The translations under genes were made by a program, and so were the position numbers. A DNA stretch of 64,000 nt from Zerene cesonia (lineage: Eukaryota; Arthropoda; Insecta; Lepidoptera; Pieridae). Of this stretch, positions 9,095 to 24,000 are shown in pieces. The notes under the pieces are model-generated. The model was not told the origin of the DNA and ran no database searches. It saw only the letters and a list, made by a program, of their open reading frames with translations. Numbering within the stretch: the first letter of the stretch is position 1; the number at the start of each line of letters is the position of its first letter. The stretch spans positions 5,263,183-5,327,182 of the forward strand of contig NC_052115.1 in the NCBI RefSeq assembly GCF_012273895.1, in the 5' to 3' direction.

Positions 9095-12000
9095 ATGGAA
9101 ATTCAGAAACAAAAGCTCCAAAAATCAAAGCCTCAGAGACAAGTATTTTGTGAAAGGAAACTTCGGGTCTCGTTAAAATACAGACCCGATATACTGAAAC
9201 TAATTTTAAAACTGAAACTATGCTTGTCAAAGAAAAATATATTCATAAAAAAGCTCAAAAAAGAACTTGTCAAAAAGGTAAGTTAATTCATAGCTAAATA
9301 TTATAATTTTGGAATTCAAACTCATGTGGGAGTTCAGCATGCTCCAGCTTAAATTGCATGCTTCTATATTTTGTTGGGTGAGTGGGAGTGCTCATATCCT
9401 TTTTCCGCTCTTTCCTATCCATTCATTTATTGTCTCTGTCATCTCCTACACTTACTCCTTTAAAATAAGCAGCGCTTTAGCAGAGTGGGCACTACCTATG
9501 TTACCTACCCAATGTTCAGTGGCGCTGGTGATCTTACCATCAGGCGAACTATCCAGCTCAGTTATATGTTATAAACAAACAAGCTTATTCTATACTTTAA
9601 ACTAATTTCTACATACAAAAACATTTTCAGGCAAGTCAGAAACAAAAAGACACATTTAAAACCTGTGAAGTATCTACTCAAACTGATATAGAAAAAGGGG
9701 AGCAGAACAATATTTCTATCAATAATAGTAACTTGATTTCCAATGGAGCAATTGATGCTGATAAAGAAAGGGAGACTAAAGAGTCTGGGTGGGATTTGAC
9801 CGAAGCTGATGGTCAAAAAAGTATAGCAGATCAAGTCAAAGAGGTTGCCCAATCTGCTATGCAGGAGTCTGGGATGGTCTATGTAGAATCGGCTGGAATG
9901 TACTATGATTATAAAACGGGATATTACTATAATTCTGTAGGTATTAACACATTTCTATTTAGAATGTTTATTGTTTTTACCAAAAAAATATTAAGAGGCA
10001 TATATTACTATAACTCATTTTCCTCCTCTCTCAGCATGTTATACACCAGATTCAGTTTTCTGTGTCCTGCCAGATCAAGACATTTTTTTTGTGACTCCCA
10101 ACTGGAAATCGAACCCAGGACCTCTAATTTTACAGACACATGCTACTACTGTACCAAATGTCATTATAAGTGTATTAAGTATACAGATTAATTAGTCATT
10201 CAATTAATAGCCTAGCATCCTTATTAAATGGCTCTATTTAAGTGATTCAAAAATGATATTGACAGTTAAAGCTTGCTGCCTTTTAAATTGTCAGTCCTGC
10301 AAATGATTCTGTTAATTTCCTTTTTTCAGGAACTTGGCCTATATTATCACTCTGATACAGGCTGCTATTATTATTACTCAGATGAAAAGAAGTCTTTTGT
10401 ATTTCACTCTTACCCAGATAGAAGTGCTGAAGTTGCTGAACAAAGGGAAGCTAAGAAATCAAAGAAAAATAAAAGGGTAAATGTCTTTTTACATGTGCTT
10501 TATCTTTTATATATTAATAGAAATTGTTGATCTATAATCATGTCTTTAAAAAGTACTTAGTTGAAATAGATAAAAAAAAATGAAGCAGTCATTGTATATC
10601 AATATTTTTATTTTTTCAGGTCAGCAAATGTGATGATATAGAAAACCTGACGAAAAATCTCTCTCAGGTTTCACTCCGAGGCGTCAAAGCCTTAGGTAAA
10701 TAGAATAGTAAAAGTAACTACATAATACCAACATTGACATTGTATTACAGGACAAAGAACCGAAACCTAAACGGAGGAAAAAAGATCGCAAAAAAGAAGT
10801 AAAACTTGAAAACGATGATTCAAAAACTGATGATAAAGAAGTTGTGAATGATAATCATGAAATTATTGAAAAAACTGAGTTAGAAGATGGGGAGTGCAGC
10901 GAGTCAAGTGAATCGGAGAGTGATGCAGATGAAGATGGTGCTAGTACTTCTACGGCTACTGATGATGGTAAATTGAACGAGTATTTAAATGGGTATTTAT
11001 TCTATTGAAATAGTCTAGGATCCCACTGCAAAATGAGTGTAGGAGTAATGAAGATAATCAAAATTAAATTTTGAAATAAATTCGTAGGTAGGAGAATTCA
11101 TTTATCATAAGGTACCAATTAATGATTGCCCGCCAGTATTATTAATTAAAATATTTTTAGTTGACTTTTAGACATAAATTTCGTTTGCATTTTATGAAAA
11201 TAAAGCTTACAGCACTTTACAATAGTGTACTTGAAAGATTTGAAAAGGTACACTAAATAAATCTAAAGCCGTTATCTCTATGCAGCCAGGTGTAAACAGG
11301 TGTGAATTTGTTTAATCTGTTCGTTTATTCCATATTTTTATTTCATTTACATCACATTAAAGATAATTTTTTTCTGTACTTCATTTTATAAAGCTGCTTG
11401 TAAAAAAAGTTTCCTGACATTAAAGATGCTAGCTATTGAAAATAAAATGACAGAGAGAGAGTGCGCGACGCTACTGGTTAGACAAGAACGCTTAATATCA
11501 GCTGTACTATTTTGCAGCTCGTGATACGATAACTTACGTAATTTGAATAAGCCATCTGATGAGGAAAATTTACTTCAATCGAAGTCCAATGCGACCAGAG
11601 GCCCATATCCTGTCCCTTAGTCTTTTCCTTTATTTCCCTCGTCAATCCTCTCCTAATCCCTTTCCACTTTAAAGTCGGCAATCCATGTATAGAGGCGTAA
11701 GGTCTGCAATCGACCTTACGCCTCTCCAAATGTTCAGGAGTGGTAGTAGCGCTTATCATCAGGCGACCCACCAGCTCCATTGCCGACGATGACATAAAAC
11801 AAAAACAACTTTTGTTCCCAGAATCGGTCGCAAAACATCATCCACCGTGCATGCGGATCATAGTGCGGGAGACGACGTTACCGAAACTGAAAGTCGGTAG
11901 TTTGTTCCTGATAACGAAAGATGGCGGCACTGTAGGAAGGGAGGGGGACCACCATGCCATTGTGCTACGCGATCAAAATGTATCAAGAGTAAGTTTCCTT

Positions 12001-15000
12001 TAATTATGAACTGACTGCAAATTCATAAAACATTTTTAAAAATCTGTGCGTGAAGATAAGAATCTTCATTATTCTTTATTCAATTTTTTCCTGGCGTTTC
12101 ACTTATTGCGTATTATACTGGAATTGTCGATATAGTGAATTGTGTTTCGTTTTGCGTATCGCAATAAGGCATACGTTTGATAAATTATTAACACTTTTAT
12201 TTATTGTTTATTATCTGTATTGTTTTATGAAAAGAATAGATTAAATGATTATTATTTTGAAGTACACTTTGAACTCGACTTATTTATAACAAACTGATTA
12301 GCTGTGGGGCGTGTCTAGCATGGCAGACAGTGATAATTCACTATTTTCTTAATCCAAAGCAGCTGTATATATAATACAATAAGATATTGATGTACATATA
12401 TTTGAAAAACACTAACTTACAATATATTCATACAAATGTGTTTCTGTAACTGTTCCCTAACACTCATACTACAACAAGATATCAAATAATACTAAACATT
12501 GTATTTCAGAATCACTTAGACATAAAATACGACATGAATAAGCAAATCTATGCAGCTGTGGACCTCGGCTCTAAGAATGGATCAGTTTTGAATGGAGTAA
12601 GAATGTCGCCAAGTCAAGAAACAAGTGAACCGATGGAGGTAAATTTTTAGAAAATTAATCGCTAAATAGTATATATAAAACAAAGTCGGTCTCCGTCCTC
12701 TATGTATCTGTCTGCTTAGATCTTTAAAATTACGCAACAGATTTTGATGAGGTTTTTTTAATAGATTGAGCCATTCAAGAAGAAGGTTTATATGTTTAAT
12801 TCGCACCCGTGCGAAGCCAGGGCGCGACGCTAGTATATGGGCATAAATGTGCAAAATCCTATGGATTCTTATTTGTTACCAGCTGCGCCCCGCGGTTTCA
12901 CCCGCGTAAGTCCGTATCCCGTATGAATATCGGGATAAAAAGTTGCCTATATGTTATTCCAGTTGTCCAGCTGTCTACGTACCCAATTACATTGCAATCG
13001 GTTGAGTGGTTTTTGCGTGAAAGAGCAACAAACACATACACATCCTTACAAATTTTCGCATTTATAATTTTAGTAGGATAATGAAACATACACAATTTTG
13101 AGTCCTTAGTAAATATGAATAACAATTTCCTAAAGAAGTGATCATTTCTTGTTATATTACTATTTGCATTGGGTTTATTGCTTCATATTCTGATACCATG
13201 TTTGCAAAAAATGTACTCAGATATATACAGTAAAACTAAAATCTTAATAGGATAACTGAAATATAATGGTGTGTAGAAAAAAAAAAAAATCTATTATTTT
13301 CTTTAGATAGTACATGGCAGCACGCTACAGTTGGGCGAAACGAAACTTCTCTGCCACATACACCCCGGTACGGACACGTGTGGTCACTGCGAGCCCGGAC
13401 TCATTATGGAACGTGAGTTTTTCTCCTTGTTAAAATCAAAGTTTTTTTTCTTTTTTTATATGTCATAGCGGGCAACTGAGCCGGAGGCCCATATCCTTTT
13501 CCTTACACTTCCCAGTCCTTTCCTTTATTGCTCTCGTCAATCCTTTCTTAATCCCTTTCCCATTTGAAATCGATAATCCAATCGAATCCAAATGTCCACG
13601 GGCGGTGGAAACGCTTACCATCAGGCAACCCACCATTGCCTACGATGACATAAAAAAGACCAATTATTAATAGACTGATAAAACAGAAGAACTATGTATA
13701 AAAGAATCAATTTTATCCTGCCCTCTCTTATTTCATCCAACTACAGACAAAGAGAAAGAGAAAATAGCCTACACACGCACGTGCAACGTGAAGCGGCAAC
13801 ACGAGCTCGAATTGGCTCGGCTCAAGAACAAATACGCGCCGAAACTGCTGGAAATAGACGAGATATCGTACCGAGATAGGGCACAAGCGAGAAGAGACAA
13901 GGTGGGATCTTCCCACCACGCTGAGAAGACGCAGAGCAGTGATATCAATACGTGAGTTTGATTTTTTTTTTTATGACAACACTCACGGTCCGCCCATGGT
14001 GCTTATATAGCATTTATTCGTCAATAAATGGGCTATCTAACACTGTGAGAAGTTTTCAAATCGAACCAGTTCCTGAGGTTAGCGCGGTCAGCTAAACAAA
14101 CTCTTCAGTTTTATAATATTAGTATAAAAATCGCATTATTCGCTTGGACCTTTAAAATTGCGCAGCAGATTTTGTTTTTTTTTTTTATTTATAGATAGAT
14201 TGATTCAAGAGGAAGGTTTCTATGTATAATAAAATACATTAAACTTCTTCGAAACTTATTGCGAGTAAAAGCTAGTAATATTATAAATGCGAAAGTGTGT
14301 TCGTTTATTTATTTTTCTCTCGCGACGTATAAATTGTGAAAATGTATTTTTATTTGACTTTTGAGTATATGTATAATAAATAAACATTTCGTAATTAAAT
14401 ACTTTAACGGATTTTAAACACTATTTATTCATTGCATTATTTATGAATAAATCGCGTTTAAAATCCGTTAAAAATTCTTTAATTTCCAAGCGTAAAATAC
14501 TCGCGTATAATGAAACACAACAAAAAAAACTAAATCTATAAACATTTCTAATACAGGTTCATAGCACCAGAAAACAAGGGTTTCAAGCTGCTAGAGAAGA
14601 TGGGCTGGTCGAAGGGCGAGGGGCTCGGGAAGGACAACCAAGGGGAGAAGGAACCGGTATGAGTAAATTCTTAAATATATCTACGAACAATTTCATAAGA
14701 CAATAGCGTTTTATTACTTGTACTTTCTATTCTGTGGTTTAACTGTCATTGATATTTTATATTAACGTTAATTTCTACGATGTAGATTTTTTTTTATGTC
14801 ACACTTTTAACATAAAACATAACTTAACATAACATAAAACACATAGATGTTTCGTTTTGACTTGACAATATCAATTGTGAGGTTATGATATTTACATATT
14901 ATATTGGTAAACTAGCTTTCCGTCCGCGGCTTCGCCCATGTGGAATTCGGTTATATCGCTTTCATCTCCCTATTTCAACTCCTTCTACCATTTTTTTCGC

Positions 15001-18000
15001 GATAAAAATTATCCTATGTCCTTTCCCAAGTTCAGTTCTACCTTCATACCAAATTACAAAAAAAATTGGTTCAGTGGTTTAGGAGTGAAAGCGTAAAAGA
15101 CAGACAGACAGAGTTACTTTCGCATGTATAATAATAGTAGGGATTATTTTAGACGCAAATAAAGCGGCGGTTTGCTATGTAACTTAGATATTCAAACCGC
15201 TTGTAGTGTGGCATTATTTAGAATATTAAAAAAACGACTAGATCACATATTTTTTGATATAATATTGTAAAAACAAATGATACCTCCGCAACTGAGACGC
15301 AGAAGTAACCCACACCGAATGTACACTCTACAGTCTAAACTACAAAAAAAATAAATAAAACAAAGCACTGAAGTCCTCCATCAAAACACGACAGTCGAGT
15401 ACGAGTGAACCTAACGATGTGAATTATTATTTCTCCATTACCGTTTGACGTGACTAATTAGTCCGTCCGAAGGATATATTTAAGGTGCCCGCAAAAAATC
15501 GCAACAAAAAGACAAAAGGTAATCTCGATTCGGAGCCGCTTAATTTCGTTGCAATAATTTGCATCTCCTACTGTCTTGAGCGTTAAGGCGACACCGCTGC
15601 GTGCCGCACGATGTTAAGGGACAGTGTGTTCTTCTAGAATGTTCTGCGGTTTATTTATCGCGTTTTTAAATACTTGCGTAAATGTTGCGATGTTGTTCTG
15701 GATGTCACGGAATGCTTTCGTAATTGAAGCATTTTAATTTAAAAAAAAAGGTGTTGTAACTGTGGCATGTGGTTATTTTAATTATACCAAAAATCATATT
15801 TCTCTTGTTTTAATTAATAATTATATTGTAATTAATACCTTTTGCTGGACATGACTGTCTTATTATATTACTTTGCATTCATTCAGTGATAAAAATTCTA
15901 AGAGAAACCATTTACTAATCATATGTGTTTTGGTTTTTTCCTCGACCTGTCGAGTCCGCGCGATGATATGGCGCCTTAAGCCCATTTAATTACGTCTAAT
16001 CTCAGTCACTTCGACCACGTATCGGATCGTTTATGCGCGCCATTAAATATTTTACATTCATTAACGCAAAATCATTTTTCAATGATTGTTTTATAAGTAC
16101 AACGATTATTTTATCTTTAACGGCGAGACCCTAAAAGGAGTTTTTTATTCATTTTCGGTAATAACAGGCAGTCTGTAGGTCAAGCGGGCGTGGGCCTACC
16201 TGGTCATTTAAAACAATTTGCTTATTTTTTTTTTTGTCCGCGATTCGTATTAGGCTCGGGCGAATGACGGCTCGCCATTAACTCGTGGCCAGACGGTGAC
16301 GTTCGGGACTCGCTGACTATATAATTATTGTGAGAGCTATAAAGCTATGGTTGTATGGGGCTGCGGGAATTACAAGCCATCGGGCGATACATGACTAAAA
16401 TACAATACAACGGCTACCGTTCCTGGCTGGTTGAATTTGACAAGCGAACTTTCAAGGTTAAATGGAAAAATATGGAGGAACGTGAAATGTATTTAAGACT
16501 CTCGAAGTATGCTATATTATCTTGAAAACTAATGGATTTCATCGTATCACTACGTATGGTTGGTTTTTTTATGTCGTCTTGAGTGATGTAGGTAGGTTAG
16601 GTTAGCTATACTGCTCTGATAGTTATTACATTAATTGAAACATTGCATTAAATTGACGATTTATAACAGTAATATTAAGACTATGTAAGTAGTTTTATAG
16701 ATTTATTGAGATTGAGAATTTAAACGTCCCACTGCATTGTATATCAGATTACTTTGAAGTCCGCCTCAGGGCATGTGTCCGGGCATCTGCCTGCCTGAAT
16801 GGTAACCGCGACGTCTTGAAGCAGTACTGATTCCAATGCGGAAAAGTGTTTTTTTTTGTCGTGAATCTCGATGGAAGCCTGAAGGGTTACTACATCTTAG
16901 CACGAACGCATGGGTGAACTGAAGGTTCGGAAACTTCTACAAATATCTCTATTTCCCACACTGGAATTAGTATTGTTTTAAGTCCTCAAGTGTTAGTGTG
17001 TGTATATAAATAAGTATATGTATGTATAGGTGACTTATAACAAACGTTTTGCAAATGTCGGCACATAAATAAAACAGACTCCAAAATAACAATCACCTAT
17101 GTGTCGCCTGTGACGTTCTTTAAGCAGTATTTTATATAAAACAATTGTATCTAAAATAATAATAATCAGTCATTTGTACCGATATATTAATGTGTTTCCA
17201 AAGTAAACTTTGGGTGGGTCTGCCTCGCGCACTAATACATTTTCTCACCGTATGTTTGCATTGTCTGTCATCAATCATCCCGTAAGGATTTTGGCTAATG
17301 AAATACTTTGCGTAGAGCGCGGCAACGCTGGGCCCGTGAGATATTTTCGGATGTTTGCTCCAACGTGATTGGAATTGCTTTCACTATAGCTTGATTGCCG
17401 AAATTATTTGTACAACGTTTTTAGAGTTAGTTTCTGTATCCCACTGTACCAATCCTTCTATCCTACTTCCTACTAATATCCTATTCTTCTAATAATATAA
17501 ATGCGAAAGTTTGTAAGGATGTGTGTGCGTTTCTTGCTCTTTCACGCAAAAACTACTGAAGCGATTGCAATGAAATTTGGTACGTAGATAGCTGAACAAC
17601 TGGAATAACATATAGGCAACACTTTATCCCGATATTCCTACGGGATACGGACTTTCGCAGGTGAAACCTCGGGGCGTAGCTAATAATTTATATTCTGTAC
17701 CTGATAGCAGATATTATATTGTTTTCGCTTTTCATTTCTCAGTAGCTCTATTGTTACTGTAGTTTTTTTATTAATTGCGCATTTCAAAGACTAATGAATT
17801 GAATTGAACATTGCTCAATAAATCATTGAAATATATTTGAGTATTGGTATACAAAACGCCCATTCTATATTATACATGTTATTTTTACGTAGCTTCGATT
17901 ACAAGGATCCAAAACTATTATTAATACGATTGTTAGTAATAAATCGCGTCTAACGACTATTTTTTTTCTTCTATTTCCCCTGTATGGAGCGTACGCGATG

Positions 18001-21000
18001 GTAGGTGGTATATAGTTAATGTTCAAATGCAAATGACACATAAAATATGGAGCAATTAGTTCTTATTATTCACATTTCTTATTACGTAAAGTTTAATAAT
18101 CGTTTAACATTTAATACAAAAAAACAGTGTTTTATTTCAATGTGCGCAGACGCAACCTGATCCTTTGTCATTTATATCGCTCAACATATCATCCCTTAAT
18201 GTCCTTGACAGCAGATGAATGTAAATTGCTTTTATAATGTTCCCTTAAATTATATTTAATGCTAATTTTTATGTTCTCAATAAAAAATATTAATGTTATG
18301 ACTCCTATGGCTAATTTCGTATTATACTCTGTTGTGAGAATACAATTAATTATTTCGTTTTATGATTGTTTATGTATTTATTACTTGATTTATGGTAGCC
18401 TTTTATGGTTTTATTTTCTGAATTTTGTCCAATTTTCCTTTTATGTAACGGCAATTAACTTTTCTTGTTAAATTACCCAACTAATGCATATTTATATTTC
18501 TAAAAAAATAGAAAAAAAACCTAGCGCAGGATTTTTGCAAAAGTATGCCTTTCACATTTTCAACGAACCCATTTTAATATTATGACTTATTGAAATTCCA
18601 AAGTCGACTTGAAATAATAGAAATACCTCGAGAGCCGAGGCATGTAATTAGCAAGAAATAAATTGGATAATAATGGCCATAGAGTAAATAAAGCTCCGGC
18701 GCGGGACCGTTATATTTACCGAAGCGATTTAGTCATTTGTCGTGTGTCAGGCAACATTGTTGCCGATCACGTTTTGCACTTCATATTTCATCGTCCGACC
18801 AGATAATACTACGCCTGTCAAACTTTACAACACCTTTTATCACGCACCGATGGCGTATTTGTGAAAAAAAATGCACGTAAAAAGCCGTCGGTGCTTATAA
18901 ATGCACTCCCCGTTAGTAACGATGTAAACGGCGCTCATTTTTGTGGTTAATTTTTTTTTTGTTTTCGATGTTTTAGTGGCCTGCTTTTCTAATAATCACA
19001 CTCATTATGGTCTCGGCTAATGAGTGATATGCGACTGCTTAGAATGCGTCCATGTCTAATTAACAACGTCAAAAGATTTTTATTTTTTACTATAGCTTCA
19101 GCATAAGATAATAGAAGATTTTTTTTTTAATAATTTAGAGAGCGTAAATTGGTTAGACTAAGAAAAAACTATGATACCTACTAGTAGATTTACTTATTTA
19201 ATTAAATATGGTTCCAACTGTTTTTTCTGGTATACATTTTTTTTTTTAATTTTCAACGAGTGAACTCCTTGGCTTAAACATTAAGCTTTCACGATATGAT
19301 TAGAAATAAAAGACTTTTGAACGTACTTCAAACGCGATTCATTCATTATACTATAAAGAACTGGATTCAAGTCCACAAGGTTATAAGAAATCGATCTAGC
19401 AACTATTAATGTTGAGAATCACCGGTCCAGACGTCCACCATAAAACCATAATATGCATTAAGTTACTTGTGCACAATATAAGTAAATTATTCTAGAGATT
19501 AGATGACGGAGGTATAACCCGAGACACGTGTTTTAGCGCTTGCGGTTGCATCAGGCATTCTTTGTGAGATCGAATTAAGATAAAAAACTCGCATATAATA
19601 TATTACGTTTATTAGACTTCGGGCCTTATGCGGATCCGTTTATCTAAAAGTATTACACGCCGCAATTTACGTTGTACAGATAAATATAGCTAGCTGTGCG
19701 CGTTTTCACATACGGTCGAAGCCGCGGGGAAGAGCGAGTATTTTAATAGCCAAGTGTTATTCTGGTATATAAGCTACATCACTGCTAAGTATCATCAAAA
19801 TCTGTTCTGTAGTTCGAGCGTGAAAGAGTAACTAACATACATCCAGCATGCACACATCTATATATTAACTAGGATTCAATTGCCTAATGCAAACAAATGG
19901 TAAAATAATTGATTGGATTATGCGTATTTATTATTTTCATGAAAATTATTTACTACATTTAATTAAGGGTTTCAGACATAAATTTATATATTAATATATT
20001 AATTTTTCGTCATAAGGTTTGCTCGGTATAACCTCTATTCGCTTACCATGCGAATATCCGCTTGGTTCTTATTTCCATATGTTAACCCATCAACTCACAA
20101 TTCAACTCACAACAAAAAATGGTACCCACATTACCAACTTCAAATTAACCAGGCCAGGTTATAATTCATCCACCGTCTCGTGGATATTTGTCGAGTTCCT
20201 TTACAAGTCATAAGACTCGAAATCTCAATCTGCGCTGGCCCTTAACCCGTCTGCATGTTACTTGTCATGCACTTTTGCATGTCGCGATGAGTTTGCACAC
20301 TCAGCGTTATATAATTGACACGGTGCGACACCGACACGACAGCTCCGATATTGGATTTTGTCGTAGAAGATAGTTTCGCTGCGATAGATAGGGTCTATAG
20401 TGATAGAGGACACAACTGTACATTGAATCTTCGTGGTATGTCTGTGCATTATTATAATTCATTGATTTATGTACTATGTAGCATAATGTGTTTTTAACTG
20501 TATACTAGCGTGATTTAGTTTGTTCAGGCTTAAGATAACAAACGAAAAAAATCAAATCTATACGATGATATCTTCATTTCAATGTCTTAGCATAATAATA
20601 CAGACTTTCACCTTCTTTTTACTCTAAAAGAATAGTTTTTTTACATGTATCATCTCGACTAATATAAACTCGAGACTTCTGTATATATTATCAAGCTTCT
20701 ATTTCGTTCAGTGTATGCAAATTGTTTTTAACGAACACGCGAAAATGCAATATAGCAAAATTGTTCGACATCGTCCGTACAAACATCCACACCACATGGA
20801 AGGATTTATTATAGACTACATTTAGACTATAACTTGCTTACATCGCAATTTACGATGATGACGTATTATGTGGCTTTTCTAAAGCCTAAATTATATGCAT
20901 CTGCACGACCGCTCTTATCGTAAAGTGTATAACTTTATGTACGAATATGTTATATGCGACTGTGCAATGAATCTAAAAGTTTCTATTATACTTCGATTGG

Positions 21001-24000
21001 GACTCTGATAAATAAGCACCTATATCTTTTACTGGAAAGTATTCGTCTTATTTTAATGGTTATTTATTATCTTGTATTTTCTTTTTATTATTATGCAAGT
21101 TATGGAATAATTCAAGAGAACTTTTGCAAAGTTTTACGGACTTGGTACATCTTTTGAATTTTAGCTGAATAATCTAATCTTATATGTAAAATAATCACTT
21201 CAATTTCAAAACGATATATGTAATAAGAAATAAATTCACATGACTGTCTAGATTCTAGACAGAATAACATTCTATGAATCCTAATAGAAGATTCATTGAT
21301 AGCGAATTTCTACGACTAGTCTCTAATGTTCAATGAATGTTTCCTTCGATTCTTTAGCAAATTAGTTGTATCTGAAATCGTGGCATGTTAAGGGCGGTTG
21401 TAAGAGGTCGCTCTGCCGCCTCGGTCGCGCACACCAAACAAATGTGAGTGTTGTGTCAACAGCGTGGACACTGCTCACTTTACGTTAATGTGTTTGGAAT
21501 CGACGTACGTTCGCTGGCTAAATTAAATATTCACCTATTTGTATGGGTGCACAAATGGAGGAGACGATTTTTATATGGCTTATATGTGAGAAGGTATTGA
21601 TGGAAACGGTGACTGTATTCAAATATGTTACCTAAAAATATGGTTTTTGAAAACCCGCCTAAAACTTCTATTAAAATAAAGCGCAAATGTTATGTGGAAA
21701 GTTAATTCACTATCGGCATACTGAACTAAAATTTTCCATATAAGTATAACCGGTTTGATTGATATCTAATTGACTTATTGACTCGCACAATCAATAAATA
21801 ATAGGTAAGACCTGGGATGGTGCAGGAAGTAATCATACAATGGAATTTAGTTTGTCATAGATGTACTGTGTACATAGTAATTTATAAAGTGCTCAATGAT
21901 TCTAAGAGTTATGAAATAAAAGCAAATAACTGTCTTCGATATTATTATATTTATGGTATTTTTAAAGCAATCCCCATACATAATTATATTATTACTAAGC
22001 GATCCGCCCCGGCTCCGCCCGTGGTACATAATATGCAGTGCATACATACTAGATAGACAACGGTGAATAATTTTTAAAGTCTATTCATAAATTCCTCAAA
22101 TTAGCGTGTTCATGCAAACATACAAACACACTTTTAATTTTATTTTATTAGTATATATATAGATTTACAAATGTGCGTAGTGAATAATAAACCCTAATTA
22201 CTTAAACTTTATACTAACGTGGTATAGGAGATAGGCATTTCCACGAATGTCGAGAGGAAGTTGAGGACAAATACCGACAAACACATGTGTCATCACATTC
22301 AGTTCCTTTATTACTTCTATAGTCGTTTATATATACAGCGTGTTGATGTCTTTAAAAATATCTCGATCTATTTATATTACATCAAGGCAACGAATGAACC
22401 ATTTATTGTATTCATCAATCAGTACACACGTTTGGAATTTAAATTAAATGAAAATGCAGACTATAATAATTAAAAACACTATTGTAAACTGTTAAAGAAG
22501 GAATTTTTAACTTTAGCACCTATGCTTGTATGTAACCGGCTCTTTATGATTAGATTTTGACCCACTTTAAGCGTGATTTAATTCAGATTTTGCACTTACC
22601 AAGGATCAGTGACAATATGATAATTTCACGGGTTAAATATTATCCTAATTGGGATTAAATAATTTACTTACGTAATACTTTGTATAACAAAAATCGAGAG
22701 AGACAATTTAGTTGATTCTATCAATTAAACGTCAAATTAAATATTTTTTAAAATATTCACTATTATTACATAAATTTTATAATTTATCAACTTTCATTAA
22801 TTAATTATCAATTGTTTTACTAGATTCTTCCAAAATCATCTTAATAGATAATTCATTTTTTATTTGTACAAAATTGTATACCTACAATTGATGAAATATA
22901 TAAATTTTAAATGTTCCCATACAACATTTACAATTGCATCGTTCAATGTAGCAATGAATTCCAAACGACGTATTTTTCACTGAGCAATTATGCGCAGATG
23001 GACTAAAGAGGCCGGCGAGTCTTACTCAGATTTTACTGCATGTCCTATTTAATTACTCGTGGCACATACTGCAGGATATATAATTCCGCCGGGCCGTGTA
23101 ATGTTTCGCCTGTTATGTTCTATTAGATGTGTACCATTAACTAATGAGTTCATGATCGTGAGATGAAATTTCATCTGGAATGCGTTCATACGCACCTTGC
23201 AGTGGTGTTTTTTTTTTCAATTAATTTTTAAATGGCCAACGCGGCGGCGTCATGTGGTGTATAACATTGTTGCCTTAATTTATTTGAAAAAAAAAAAAAA
23301 CATAATTAGTAATGGAACGAATTCGGTGTTCATACTATTGATCAATTAAAATGATCGCTTAACAGTTTGGAACAAAAAATGTAATATTAATACTAAAATA
23401 CATTTTTATCACCAAATAATGTTTTTGAAAAGGCTGTCATTTCAGAATCAAAGAAACACACCTCCGTTTTATGGACACATAGATTTTAACAAGCACTTAA
23501 CCCCTTTTCTGTGTGTTGCTCGAACCACGTTTATGATGTGTACTTGCGTATGAAATTAAATACACAAACAGTTAAACATTAAAATTATACCCGTGTACGA
23601 TAACATTTTGTTTGGATATGAAAGGTCCAAGTGTGATCCTAACCCTGATTCGCCGTTTAAAATCATTGTATATTGTGGTTGAATTTTGTATTCGTATTAA
23701 AATTCCGGAAAGTTCTACCGACGAGATTACAAATATCTAATAGCTTTCAGTATATCATCAATGCTTTCGATGCAATTGTTGAAGACATTCAACTTACTTT
23801 TAAAACTCCGCTTTTCTTTAGTTTCCTTCTCGGGTAAAACGTAATCAAAAAATATATCCAACACATCCTCCTAATCCTACTAATATTATAAATGCGAAAG
23901 GTTATAAGGATGTGTGTGCGTTTGTTGCTCTTTCACGCAAAAACTACTGAACCGATTGCAATGAAATTTGGTACGCAGACAGCTGGACAATTGGAATAAC

